Below are positions 52,307 through 61,210 of a stretch of 64,000 nucleotides of DNA, piece after piece. The position numbers were made by a program, and so were the translations under genes. Source of the stretch: JBGTFE01 sp049799955. GTDB lineage: Bacteria; Acidobacteriota; Blastocatellia; Pyrinomonadales; Pyrinomonadaceae. The notes below the pieces were generated by a model. The model was not told where the DNA came from. It did no database searches and saw only the letters and a program-made list of their open reading frames with translations. The first letter of the stretch is position 1; each line of letters starts with the position of its first letter. Location: assembly GCA_049799955.1 (NCBI GenBank), contig JBARIW010000131.1, forward strand, positions 1 through 64,000, read 5' to 3'.

Positions 52307-53665
52307 TTAAAAACCAATACCATTTTCAGCAAACTGCCGGTTTAGTTCGATTCCGGCAATCTGGAATGTCGATTTTTTATTTGTCTCCGGCGCAAACGGT
52401 TCGAGCCATTGCCAATGCTTCATCAAAGGCAAAAACCCTTTGAGTTCCGTGTCGAGCGGCGACTGAAAACGATAAGCCGGAATATCTCTTGACGAAATCG
52501 CGCCGTCCGCCAGCGCCGCAAAAATATCGCTCAGCTCCGAAGCATTGCGCCGCAGACTTCCGCAGTCGAGATGATAAATTCCCTGCGGGTCGATTTTGCC
52601 GCTCGCTTCGCGGACGAGTGAACACCAATCGGTCGAATCGATAAACGGATACCAGCAAAACCCGTGAAATGGAATCGCTCTCGGCTCAAGCCGATTTTTA
52701 AGAATCTCGCACTGCTCGACCATAAATTTGAGCCACGAAATGCGGTCGGAAACAAAGCCGCGAATATTCGTTTCCGAAAGCATCACGGGCAGATTGTATC
52801 GATTGACGTAATCCATTGCGATATTGGCAAAACCTTCGGGGTTTCTATTCGGATAAATGCGCTCGTCGCCGTTCCATTCAAGCTCGCTGTGCGCGTAGTA
52901 ATCAAGACCTAAAATGTCGATTCTTGACGGATTTTCCGTGAACCGTTCAAGCCTGTCGCGCGTCGCGCCGTTTTGCCGCAGATAATTATAAAGCGGGTGG
53001 TTTTCGTTGATTTTTCCCAACACGAGGTCAACGACGAGAAAACGCAGCTCATTGCGAAACCGCGCGTTTTCGATTGATGCGGCATTTGTCGGGCGATGTT
53101 TTTCGCAAGTGTCAACGTGAACGAAATACGCTTCGTCGAGCGTTTCCGTCAGACGTTCGCTAACACGGCAAATCGCTTCGCCCATATTGAGAATCATCGA
53201 GACGAAACTATTTTTGCTTTTCAGATACGGATACCAGATGCCTTCTCCGCCGCAGAAAAGCGCGGTTACAAACGGCTCGTTGATAATCGTGTAATAACGA
53301 ATCCAGGGATAACGCGCGGCGAGTTTTTCGATAAAATTCAGATACGAACCGGCAAATTTCGGATTGGCAAAACCGCCGAAAAGCCATTCGGGAAAGCTCG
53401 TGTGATGCAAAGGGTCGAGAATCGGCTCGATTCCCATCTCCCGAAATCGGTTCAACGCTTTATCGAGCCACATCCAATCATAAACGCCCGGCTCGCGCTC
53501 GATGCTGTGCCACGGCGCGGAATAACGCATCAGATTCAAGTTGCACGAACTAACCAAATCCAAATCTTCTTCGACAAATTCCGTGTGTTTCGTTAAATTC
53601 AGCACATCTGTTCCGCTGCCGAAAATATGCGTACTTTCAAAGCCGCTTAAAAATCTCAAAATCAA
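52307..53665 (-). CDS. GH1-like glycoside hydrolase-fold protein, paralogue 2
   Basis: 452 residues. TIINEPFVTALFCGG holds the acid/base Glu (canonical NEP) and MLSETNIRGFVSD the nucleophile Glu, as in GH1. Its LNLMRYSAPWHSIEREPGVY and the C-terminal WYPFIDSTDW match paralogue 1 (YSLTDQIDW), so these two genes are a tandem duplication. Start is TTG (53665 or the in-frame TTG at 53659, 8 nt after AGGAG); no ATG is well placed. It is the first gene of the pair. Confidence 0.75.
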   Translation of the reverse strand: MILRFLSGFESTHIFGSGTDVLNLTKHTEFVEEDLDLVSSCNLNLMRYSAPWHSIEREPGVYDWMWLDKALNRFREMGIEPILDPLHHTSFPEWLFGGFANPKFAGSYLNFIEKLAARYPWIRYYTIINEPFVTALFCGGEGIWYPYLKSKNSFVSMILNMGEAICRVSERLTETLDEAYFVHVDTCEKHRPTNAASIENARFRNELRFLVVDLVLGKINENHPLYNYLRQNGATRDRLERFTENPSRIDILGLDYYAHSELEWNGDERIYPNRNPEGFANIAMDYVNRYNLPVMLSETNIRGFVSDRISWLKFMVEQCEILKNRLEPRAIPFHGFCWYPFIDSTDWCSLVREASGKIDPQGIYHLDCGSLRRNASELSDIFAALADGAISSRDIPAYRFQSPLDTELKGFLPLMKHWQWLEPFAPETNKKSTFQIAGIELNRQFAENGIGF

Positions 53666-53734
53666 TTCTCCTTCATATTTTTTCAGAAACGGAATAAAGG
53701 TAAGTTTAATAAAATCAACGGCGACAAGTTAATA

Positions 53735-53772
53735 AGGAAAATCCCTTTCAGATTTCTTTTTTTCCTGATTCA
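53735..53772. promoter_or_regulatory. Recurrent GGAAAATCCCT box, copy C
   Basis: AGGAAAATCCCTTTCAGATT continuing to TTTTTTCCTGATTC. It is between the divergent GH1-like gene and the 53976 gene. Confidence 0.4.
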
Positions 53773-53829
53773 TAAGGTCTTTTCCAGTGAGAAAGATAAT
53801 TGCGGGCAAGCAGGTCGGCAAATAACGTT

Positions 53830-53870
53830 AGGGAATTTCCTTAAAAGCCCTGCCGATTTTCCTGATTTTC
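53830..53870. promoter_or_regulatory. Recurrent GGAAAATCCCT box, degenerate copy D
   Basis: AGGGAATTTCCTTAAAAGCC continuing to GCCGATTTTCCTGATTTT. It shares the end TTTTCCTGATT with copy C and lies about 60 bp downstream of it, in the same 310-bp intergenic region (53666-53975), where I see no gene. Confidence 0.3.
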
Positions 53871-53975
53871 AAATTATCCTCTATTTGAGATAAATAAAGC
53901 TCTAATAACATTAAAGTTTTTGATGAAAACTTTTTACAAATTTGGCAGAAGGCACGGGCAGGTGTTGGCTAAAGT

Positions 53976-54224
53976 ATGAGCAAGGGAAGGTCGGGGAAAC
54001 TTAGCGTTTTATTGCTGAGTTTTCCCGGAAAATTTTATTTGAAATTAAAAATACGGCGCGAAAGTTATTTATATCGACACGATTTCTTAACGTCTCTGAC
54101 GCTCGAAGGCGGCGCGGACGTTTTTTTCGTCAAGCCGTCCGGTTTTGAGTTTTTTGGAAGTTATGTAAAAAATCACATTGCCGGCAGTTATCAAACCGGC
54201 TTAAGCTTCGGAGGTCGGCGATGA
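53976..54224 (+). CDS. 82-residue protein of unknown function
   Basis: A small basic protein (MSKGRSGKLSVLLLSFPGKF, then YLKLKIRRESYLYR, GGADVFFVKPSGFEFFG). Not recognised. Its end overlaps the next gene by 4 bp (ATGA), so the two are coupled. No signal peptide. Confidence 0.5.
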   Translation: MSKGRSGKLSVLLLSFPGKFYLKLKIRRESYLYRHDFLTSLTLEGGADVFFVKPSGFEFFGSYVKNHIAGSYQTGLSFGGRR

Positions 54225-54568
54225 ATCTTCTCTCAAACCTCACTTCCATAAATTTATGCGGAATTTACGAACTCGATTCCGGCGGGCGGATTATTTATTG
54301 CGGAATGCGTTCGAGCGACGGTTATTTTAAGCGAAACGCGAATTTAATCGGCAGCAATTTCTTCGACATCGCCCGCTTCGAAAATATCGAAGATTTTCGC
54401 CGGAGAATAAAATACTTTCTACAAAACTCGAATTCGACCGAGGATTTTAATTTCGATTGCCGCTTTTCTGAAAGCGTCTCGAACGTAAAAGTCCGTCTGG
54501 TGCGCGTTTCCGGAAGAGAATCAAATGAAAATTCGAGCTTTGTCATAGTCGATATTAGAAGCCTTTGA
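54221..54568 (+). CDS. PYP-fold PAS domain protein without chromophore Cys
   Basis: 115 residues. GIYELDSGGRIIYCG, then LIGSNFFDIARFENIEDFRR and the C-terminal VKVRLVRVSGRES with SSFVIVDI follow the order of photoactive yellow protein (PYP: ...IGKNFFKDVAPCTDSPEF, VKVHMKKAL, YWVFVKRV). The Cys that binds p-coumaric acid in PYP (in APCTDSPEF) is replaced here (ARFENIEDF), so it should not be photoactive in the same way. It could bind another ligand or a partner. It is coupled to the 82-residue gene and precedes the cyanophycin operon by about 90 bp. Confidence 0.6.
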   Translation: MNLLSNLTSINLCGIYELDSGGRIIYCGMRSSDGYFKRNANLIGSNFFDIARFENIEDFRRRIKYFLQNSNSTEDFNFDCRFSESVSNVKVRLVRVSGRESNENSSFVIVDIRSL

Positions 54569-54660
54569 CGCTCGCTTAACGCGCAAGCGGTAAATGAAAT
54601 CTTTTTAAATATTTGGTTAGAGTTTGATTTTTTAATGAGGAAAATAACGACCGCCGACTG

Positions 54661-55518
54661 ATGGCGGAAAAGATACGTATGAGTAAAACAAATTCGACAC
54701 TATTTGCCATCGGCGGCGGCGAGATGACCGGAGCGCCGGAAATTTTGGAAGAATTTTTAGGACTTTTGAAAGATAATCCGAATGCCCGCATTGTCGTGAT
54801 GACGGTGGCAACGAATGAACCGGAGGAAGCCGGTAAGAAATATGATTCGATGTTTAGAAATCGAGGTATTAAACATATCTCGGTGGTTGATGTAACGGCT
54901 CGCGAAGACGCGTTCAATGAAAGAGCAATAAAAAAAATAAGCGAAGCAGACGCGTTGTTTTTTACCGGCGGCGACCAGCTTCACGTTACCAGCTTGATGG
55001 GCGGAAGCCCGCTGAGTGATTTAATTTACGAAAAAATTCAGGACGGATTTATCGTCGCCGGAACAAGCGCGGGCGCGATGATGATGTCCGATTCGATGAT
55101 TGTTTCGGGCAGAAACGACATAGCGCCGAGAGTCGGCTGCGTCGAAATCGCGCCCGGGATGAATCTTTTTGAGGGAACGATTATCGACACGCACTTTTCG
55201 CAGCGCGGGCGGCACGGGCGTTTAATGACGGCAATCGCGCATTTCCCGCAGCTTCTCGGTATCGGGATTGACGAACGAACCGCGATTTGTAAATCCAACG
55301 GCGAATTTAAGGTTATCGGCGAAGGCGTCGTAACCATCATAGACGGGCGCGGAATCAAGCATTGCGACTTAGTCGAAAAAGAACAGGATGAACCGCTCGG
55401 AATGTTTTGCGTCAGCGTACACATCCTGCCCGCCGGTTATAAATACGATTTGAAAAAACGTGAGCCAATCAGCCCGCCACTAAAAATGGCGGCTGGCGGC
55501 ATGAGCAACGAGGAATAA
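54661..55518 (+). CDS. cphB: Cyanophycinase
   Basis: 285 residues, peptidase family S51. FAIGGGEMTGAPEILEEFL, the FFTGGDQLHVTSL segment and the nucleophile Ser136 in GTSAGAMMMSDSMIV define it; DTHFSQRGRHGRLM and GIGIDERTAICKSNG complete the active site. It hydrolyses cyanophycin (multi-L-arginyl-poly-L-aspartate) to beta-Asp-Arg dipeptides. An ATG at 54679 is an alternative start. It is the first gene of the cyanophycin operon, 3 bp before the DUF389-like gene. Confidence 0.94.
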   Translation: MAEKIRMSKTNSTLFAIGGGEMTGAPEILEEFLGLLKDNPNARIVVMTVATNEPEEAGKKYDSMFRNRGIKHISVVDVTAREDAFNERAIKKISEADALFFTGGDQLHVTSLMGGSPLSDLIYEKIQDGFIVAGTSAGAMMMSDSMIVSGRNDIAPRVGCVEIAPGMNLFEGTIIDTHFSQRGRHGRLMTAIAHFPQLLGIGIDERTAICKSNGEFKVIGEGVVTIIDGRGIKHCDLVEKEQDEPLGMFCVSVHILPAGYKYDLKKREPISPPLKMAAGGMSNEE

Positions 55519-55521
55519 AAT

Positions 55522-56439
55522 ATGCGTTTAATCAAAGTCAACGCGCCGCGAGGCAAAGGCGCAGATGTCGTGCAGATAGCTTTTGCGTCGGGCATCGAAA
55601 ACGTTGCCGTTCATCAAATCGAAAGTTTTCATTCCGACGGGCGTGTGGAAACAAAGGATGCCGTTGATATGGAAACATCAACGCCGAAAGCAAAGCATTT
55701 TGTTGACGCGCTTCTGGCGGCGGATTTTTATAATCAGGAAGATTTTTCAATCAACACGCGCCAGCCGCGCTCGATTATTTCAAGCGAAAGCCTGCGCGAG
55801 CTGACAAAACCTCTGGTCGAGCCTTCGACTGATATTTTTGAAGAATTATGGCAGTTCAGCCATATAACTTTCGGCTTTGTCGGGCGCATTTTTATCGCCG
55901 CCAGTCTACTGGCTTACGGCTTGATTCAGCAGCAGACTTTATTAATTATCGCCGGACTTCTATTTCTGCCGCTGTTGCCGATTCTGATGGCATTCGGTTT
56001 CAGCGCGTGGACGAGAAAATGGAAATTGACGGCGCAGAGCTTTCTGGCTTTTCTGACGGCGATTGTTTTGCTTGTTCTCGGCGGCGTTCTGATTGCTTCC
56101 ATCAGCAGCCCGCCGGTTAAATATAACGAATTCAGCTCGCTCGGCGTCAGTTTCCTGATTTCGCTCGCCGTCGGCGCGGCAGCCGGACTAGCTTCAATCG
56201 ATGACGCCGGAAGGCGCGAGCTTATCGGGCTTGCGGCGGCGGCGCAAACGGCAGTAATTCCCGTCTGGTTCGGCATCTGTTTGATTTTCGGGTTTCCGAA
56301 AACAACCGGCGAGAGCGAAATCACGACTCGTCTTATCACATTTTTTGTCAATATTCTAACGATTATCATCGCTTCGCTTGCCGTCTTTGTGTTAACGCGC
56401 GTGGCGAATAAACGGTTAGGTCGCGTAAAGGAAAAATAA
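55522..56439 (+). CDS. DUF389-like membrane protein in the cyanophycin operon
   Basis: 305 residues. The N-terminal soluble part (MRLIKVNAPRGKGADVVQIA) resembles the start of DUF389 proteins, and about six transmembrane helices follow (120-300: FVGRIFIAASLLAYGLI, LLIIAGLLFLPLLPILMAFG, SFLAFLTAIVLLVLGGVLIA, VSFLISLAVGAAAGLASIDD, AQTAVIPVWFGICLIFGF, FFVNILTIIIASLAVFVLTR). DUF389 proteins have no established function. Its position between cyanophycinase and synthetase suggests a role in cyanophycin turnover, for example moving dipeptide or arginine, but this is inference from context. Confidence 0.65.
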   Translation: MRLIKVNAPRGKGADVVQIAFASGIENVAVHQIESFHSDGRVETKDAVDMETSTPKAKHFVDALLAADFYNQEDFSINTRQPRSIISSESLRELTKPLVEPSTDIFEELWQFSHITFGFVGRIFIAASLLAYGLIQQQTLLIIAGLLFLPLLPILMAFGFSAWTRKWKLTAQSFLAFLTAIVLLVLGGVLIASISSPPVKYNEFSSLGVSFLISLAVGAAAGLASIDDAGRRELIGLAAAAQTAVIPVWFGICLIFGFPKTTGESEITTRLITFFVNILTIIIASLAVFVLTRVANKRLGRVKEK

Positions 56440-56495
56440 AAATTATACCGGAATCCGAATTTCTCAAAAAACATTTTTACCGGAGAACTAAATCA

Positions 56496-59144
56496 ATGAA
56501 AATCGAATCTCTCAGAATATTAAAAGGGGCGAATGTCTATAGCCACGAGCCGGTCTTGGTGATGCGGCTCGACCTCGAAGAATTGCGAAACAAGCAAAGC
56601 CGCGAAATTTCCGGCTTTAACGAGCGACTTTTAGCGTCGCTGCCGAATTTACAAGAGCATTACTGCGACGCGGGCAAGCCCGGCGGCTTCGTCGAACATT
56701 TAAACGAAGGAACGCATTTCAATCACGTCGTCGAACACGCCGCGCTCGAATTGCTCGCGCTCGCGGGTTTTGACCGGCGACATAAAAAAGTCTGCGGCGG
56801 CGATGAAAAAGATACTTCCAAAGCAATTATCGAAACTACGACGGTAGAAACTTCGCGTTATCTGATGCCGGTTGCCGCCGAATTCGTCGATTCGATTGTA
56901 AAGGAAACAACTTTTTCAATCGAAGAAAAAATCATCGAGGCGAAAGATATCGCGGCGGACACCGAGCTTGGTCCGAGCACGATGGTGATTGTCGAAGCCG
57001 CCGCGCGGCGCGGTATTCCGTGGACGAGAGAAAACGAATACAGTTTAGTGCAGCTCGGTTACGGTAAAAATCTGCATCTTATTCAGGCGGCGGTTACCGA
57101 TGAAACCAGTAGTCTCGCGGCTGAAATGGCGAGTGACAAGGATGCTGCCAAAGAGCGTCTAAGGAAATTTTCGATTCCGGTTCCCGACGGCGAAATTGTC
57201 AGAACCGAGCAGGAAGCGGTCGAGGCGCTCGAATCTCTGGGCGCGCCCGTTGTCGTCAAACCGCTCGACGGGCGGCAGGGCAAAGGCGTTTCGCTAAATC
57301 TTTCAACTGCGGACGAAGTAATCGAAGCTTTTCGCATCGCAAAGGGATATTCTTCAAAAGTTCTGGTCGAGGAATTGTTTGAAGGAAAAAATTACCGCGT
57401 GCTGGTGGTTGACGGAAAAATGGTTGCGGCAAGCGAGCGGGTTCCGTGTCAGGTCGTCGGCGACGGCGTTCATACGATTGACGAATTGATTCAGATTGAA
57501 AATCAAAATCCTCTGCGCGGCGAAGGGCACGAAAAACCGCTCACGCAGATAAAGATAAATTCAATCGTGATTGCCGCGATGCAGAAAGACGGCTGGAAAA
57601 TGGAGGATATTCCTGCCAAAGGCGAAAAAGTAACGCTTTGCGCCGGAATGAATCTTTCGACCGGCGGAACGGCGCGGGACGTTACGGACGAAGTTCATCC
57701 GGGCGTTAAAGCTTTGTGCGAGAGAGCGGCGCGCGTAATAAATATGGATATTTGCGGCGTTGACCTTGTTATTAAAGACATTTCCGCGCCGATGCCGAAG
57801 GAAAAAGGCGGCATTATCGAGCTAAACGCCGCGCCGGGTCTGCGTATGCACGCTTTTCCGAGCGAGGGCAAACCGCGCGATGTCGGCGAAGCGATTGTCG
57901 AAATGCTTTATCCGCAAGGTAAAAATGCGCGAATCCCGATTATATCGATTACCGGAACGAACGGGAAAACAACCGTTACCCGTATGATTTCGCATATTTT
58001 ATCCGAAAACGGGCGAATGGTCGGAACGACGACGACTGAAGGAATTTTTCTAAACAACGAGCAGATTGCCGAGGGCGACACGACCGGACCGATTTCAGCC
58101 AAAACGATTCTCGGCGACCAAGCCGTCGAAATTGCCGTTCTGGAAACGGCTCGCGGCGGGCTTCTAAGGCGCGGACTCGGCTACGATTGGTCGGATATTT
58201 CCGTTATCACGAATATCAGCGAAGACCACATCGGGCAGGACGGCATCGAAACGGTCGAAGATATAATCAACATCAAAGCTCTTATCGCCGAGCGAGTCCG
58301 TTCGGGCGGAACGCTTATCCTGAATGCCGACGACGAAAATTCCCTCCGCATTCTGGAGCGCGAAAAGGTTAAAGAGCGCAAAAAACGAATCATTTATTTT
58401 TCGCTCGATGCAAACAACCCGCATTTGCAGAAACATCTGAAGCAGGGCGGAACAGCTTATTACAAATCAGGCAATCTGATTGTCGAAGCCGCCGGCAGAG
58501 AGCGATTCAGGATTATCGAAATCAGCTCGATTCCGGCGACGATGAACGGCGTCGCCGAATTTCAGGTCGCAAACGTGATGACGGCAATCGCTGCCTGCCG
58601 CGCCTACGGTTTATCGTGTAAAAGCATCGCTCGCCTGCAAACGTTTCAAAGCGAGTCGAACAATCCCGGCAGAAACAATTTATACAGCGTCGGCAAAGGT
58701 TACGCGCTGATTGATTACGGGCATAATCCGGGCGCTTTCACGGCAATTTGCCAGATGGCGGCGCGCTGGAAAGGGAAAAAAGTTACAGGTATTATCGGCG
58801 TTCCCGGCGACCGCGATAATCGCCTCGTTGAAGAATCCGCACGCATCGCCGCGCGCGGCTTTCACCGCATTATTATCCGCGAAGACCGCGATTTACGCGG
58901 ACGCGAAAGCGGCGAGGTCGCGCGTCTTTTGTGCGAAACCGTAACACGCGAAGCGCCGGAGCGAAGCTGCGAAATTGTCCTTGATGAAATCGAGGCTTTT
59001 GAAAATGTTTTGCGCGAATTGAACGAATCGGAAGTCGTCGTGCTTTTCTACGATAAGCTCGAACCGATTCTGGAAATTCTCAAGCGGCATCAGGCTGTTC
59101 CGGTTTCGAAATTTAATACGTCCCCGGCGAGTTTATTTTTATAA
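56496..59144 (+). CDS. cphA: Cyanophycin synthetase (CphA1 type)
   Basis: 882 residues, the length of CphA1. Domain N (1-160, with FNHVVEHAALELLALAGF) is followed by an ATP-grasp domain (about 210-475: VVKPLDGRQGKGVS, LVEELFEGKNYRVLVVDG, IELNAAPGLRMHAF) that adds Asp to the backbone, and a Mur-ligase-like domain (486-870: GTNGKTTVTRMISH P-loop, ITNISEDHIGQDG, LIDYGHNPGAF) that adds the Arg side chain. It makes the nitrogen and carbon store cyanophycin from Asp, Arg and ATP. With cphB and iadA the cell can make and degrade it. Confidence 0.95.
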   Translation: MKIESLRILKGANVYSHEPVLVMRLDLEELRNKQSREISGFNERLLASLPNLQEHYCDAGKPGGFVEHLNEGTHFNHVVEHAALELLALAGFDRRHKKVCGGDEKDTSKAIIETTTVETSRYLMPVAAEFVDSIVKETTFSIEEKIIEAKDIAADTELGPSTMVIVEAAARRGIPWTRENEYSLVQLGYGKNLHLIQAAVTDETSSLAAEMASDKDAAKERLRKFSIPVPDGEIVRTEQEAVEALESLGAPVVVKPLDGRQGKGVSLNLSTADEVIEAFRIAKGYSSKVLVEELFEGKNYRVLVVDGKMVAASERVPCQVVGDGVHTIDELIQIENQNPLRGEGHEKPLTQIKINSIVIAAMQKDGWKMEDIPAKGEKVTLCAGMNLSTGGTARDVTDEVHPGVKALCERAARVINMDICGVDLVIKDISAPMPKEKGGIIELNAAPGLRMHAFPSEGKPRDVGEAIVEMLYPQGKNARIPIISITGTNGKTTVTRMISHILSENGRMVGTTTTEGIFLNNEQIAEGDTTGPISAKTILGDQAVEIAVLETARGGLLRRGLGYDWSDISVITNISEDHIGQDGIETVEDIINIKALIAERVRSGGTLILNADDENSLRILEREKVKERKKRIIYFSLDANNPHLQKHLKQGGTAYYKSGNLIVEAAGRERFRIIEISSIPATMNGVAEFQVANVMTAIAACRAYGLSCKSIARLQTFQSESNNPGRNNLYSVGKGYALIDYGHNPGAFTAICQMAARWKGKKVTGIIGVPGDRDNRLVEESARIAARGFHRIIIREDRDLRGRESGEVARLLCETVTREAPERSCEIVLDEIEAFENVLRELNESEVVVLFYDKLEPILEILKRHQAVPVSKFNTSPASLFL

Positions 59145-59162
59145 AGTTCAATCCGAAACGAT

Positions 59163-60335
59163 ATGCTGACATTAATCGAAAACGGTGAAATTTACGCTCC
59201 CGAATCGCTCGGCGTCGGCTCAATCCTGATTGCCGGAAGCTATATTCTAAAGGTCGGCGAAGTAGATAAACGCGCCGTCAAATCTCTGGGAATCGATTGT
59301 GAAGTAATCGACGCGCGCAAATGTCTGGTTACGCCCGGATTTATCGACCCGCACGAGCATCTTCTCGGCGGAAGCGGCGAGGAAGGCTTTTCTACTCAAA
59401 CGCCCGAACTGAGCGCGACCGAAATCGTTGAAGCCGGAATCACGACTGTCATCGGCTGTCTCGGCGTCGATACGACAATGAAAACGATGCCCGGACTTCT
59501 TGCCAAAGCAAAAGGGCTGAATGAAGAAGGACTGAGCGCTTTTATCTGGACTGGCGGCTATGACGTTCCGCCGACGACAATTACCGATTCGGCGCGCGAC
59601 GATATAATGTTCATCAAAGAGGTAATCGGCACAGGCGAGATTGCTATTTCCGATGAACGCTCGACCGACCACGTTCCGCACGAGCTTGCCCGCCTCGTCA
59701 TAGACACGCACAACGGCGGAATGTTAAGCCAAAAAGCGGGCGTAACTCACTTTCACGTAGGCTGCGGCGAAGGACGGTTGCGACCACTCAGAAATTTGCT
59801 GGAAGAATTTGACGTTATTAAACCCGAATGGCTTTACCCGACTCACATTACACGCTCGGAAAAACTGATGCTCGAAGCCGTCGAGCTAACAAAACAAGGC
59901 TGTTTTGTCGATATTGATACGGTCGATGAAGATTTACCGGAACGGCTCAAATTTTACCGCGATAACGGCGGAGATATGGAAAAACTCACCGTTTCGTCCG
60001 ATTCATCGATAACAAGTCCAAAAAATCTTTTCGAGCAAATCCGCTCCTGTATTATCAACCATAAGTTCCCGGTTGAACAGGTGATTCGACTCGTTACGGC
60101 AAACACGGCGCAGGTTCTAAAGCTCAAGCAAAAAGGCGAGATAAAAGAAGGAAAATCCGCCGACATCTTAGTTCTTAAAAAGGATTCTTTCGCGCTGCGC
60201 GAAGTAATCGGCAACGGAAAACATTTGCTGAAAAACGGCAAAATCGCCTTCAAGGAAGCTTTTCTGAAAGACAGCAATCGCTGCATAAATTTAGTCGGCG
60301 AGAAAAAACCCAGGACGGCAGGAAGCAGGAAATAG
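59163..60335 (+). CDS. iadA: Isoaspartyl dipeptidase (IadA)
   Basis: 390 residues, metallo-hydrolase family M38. The first metal pair His64/His66 is in DPHEHLLGGSGEEGFSTQTP, a later THFHVGCGEGRLRPLRNLL holds another histidine ligand, and the late catalytic Asp is in TVSSDSSITSPKN. It cleaves beta-aspartyl dipeptides, here presumably the beta-Asp-Arg released by cyanophycinase, to give free Asp and Arg. The 18-bp gap after cphA supports co-transcription. Confidence 0.92.
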   Translation: MLTLIENGEIYAPESLGVGSILIAGSYILKVGEVDKRAVKSLGIDCEVIDARKCLVTPGFIDPHEHLLGGSGEEGFSTQTPELSATEIVEAGITTVIGCLGVDTTMKTMPGLLAKAKGLNEEGLSAFIWTGGYDVPPTTITDSARDDIMFIKEVIGTGEIAISDERSTDHVPHELARLVIDTHNGGMLSQKAGVTHFHVGCGEGRLRPLRNLLEEFDVIKPEWLYPTHITRSEKLMLEAVELTKQGCFVDIDTVDEDLPERLKFYRDNGGDMEKLTVSSDSSITSPKNLFEQIRSCIINHKFPVEQVIRLVTANTAQVLKLKQKGEIKEGKSADILVLKKDSFALREVIGNGKHLLKNGKIAFKEAFLKDSNRCINLVGEKKPRTAGSRK

Positions 60336-60346
60336 ATATATTTCCC

Positions 60347-60366
60347 AGAGTGTTTTTGGACACTTT
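60347..60366 (+). terminator. Weak terminator of the cyanophycin operon
   Basis: AGAGTGT (60347-60353) pairs with ACACTTT (60360-60366) with one wobble, 6-nt loop, followed by a short T-rich ATTCTCCTC. Confidence 0.4.
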
Positions 60367-60533
60367 ATTCTCCTCAATTTGAATCAACACATTTTCCCGG
60401 ATTCAGCAGCCGAAAATTCCTTTAGCTTTCACAATCCGGCGGCGTTTCCCTTTTCTGACTTTGAAAACCGCCCCGCAATGGCTTTGTCCCCTAATTTTTT
60501 CTCACCGGATTAGAAATTTCACCTTTGAAAAAT

Positions 60534-60935
60534 CTACGAATTTAAAATGTCAATCGCGGCTTTGGCGGACATCGATTGGTCGTCCGTTTTAAGTGTCGTT
60601 CGCGCATTTTTTATTTTTTCTTCAAGCATTTCGCGCTCCTGAAGCAGTTTTTCTTTGGCAGCTTGCACGGCATCGGATTTTTGCGTGTGCCGCGTGATTT
60701 CTTCTTTCAGAGATTGTTCGTTCTGCTGAGAGGGCTGGCGTCCGAAATAGTAGCCGATAAGGATGAAGATTACCGGCTCAAGCCGGATAAGCATCGTGTT
60801 GTCCTTGAGCGGGTCGAGCTTGCCCGTGAATGCCGCAGCGTAGAGCAGAACGAAGATTAAAGTTAGGATGACCATCATCAAATCTTTGAGAATTTCCGTG
60901 ATACTTTTTCCGTCGGTAGTGTTTTTTTCTGTCAT
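60534..60935 (-). CDS. Small membrane coiled-coil protein
   Basis: 133 residues from the ATG at 60935 (MTEKNTTDGKSITEIL); longer in-frame starts at 60986 and 61022 are possible. Two transmembrane helices (about 19-40, MMVILTLIFVLLYAAAFTG, and 50-65, EPVIFILIGYYFG) are followed by a charged coiled coil (about 75-115, AAKEKLLQEREMLEEKIKN). No family recognised. Confidence 0.6.
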   Translation of the reverse strand: MTEKNTTDGKSITEILKDLMMVILTLIFVLLYAAAFTGKLDPLKDNTMLIRLEPVIFILIGYYFGRQPSQQNEQSLKEEITRHTQKSDAVQAAKEKLLQEREMLEEKIKNARTTLKTDDQSMSAKAAIDILNS

Positions 60936-61210
60936 CGCAAAAGTCTTAACAAATAAGTTTCGGTTTTCAGCAGTTAGTGTTTTCATCGCTTTATTTATGA
61001 AAATTTGCGAATAATCTTGCAAATTTTCGGGTTTTCGAGCTATAAATAGTTGTTCATTAAAAATTCCGAAGAATCTTCATTGATATGTTTTTCAAAGGCT
61101 CTATATCTATAAGCACGAAAACTCTTCAAAATTGATCACCGGAGTGAATTTTTTTCTTTTTTTCAACAAGCGAGTTCAGGGAAAATAACTTAAGGACAAA
61201 AACGTTTTGT

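Noticed and set aside
53941..53970. Sigma-54 promoter (TGGCAG...)
   Set aside because: The -12 GC element at the right distance is not present.
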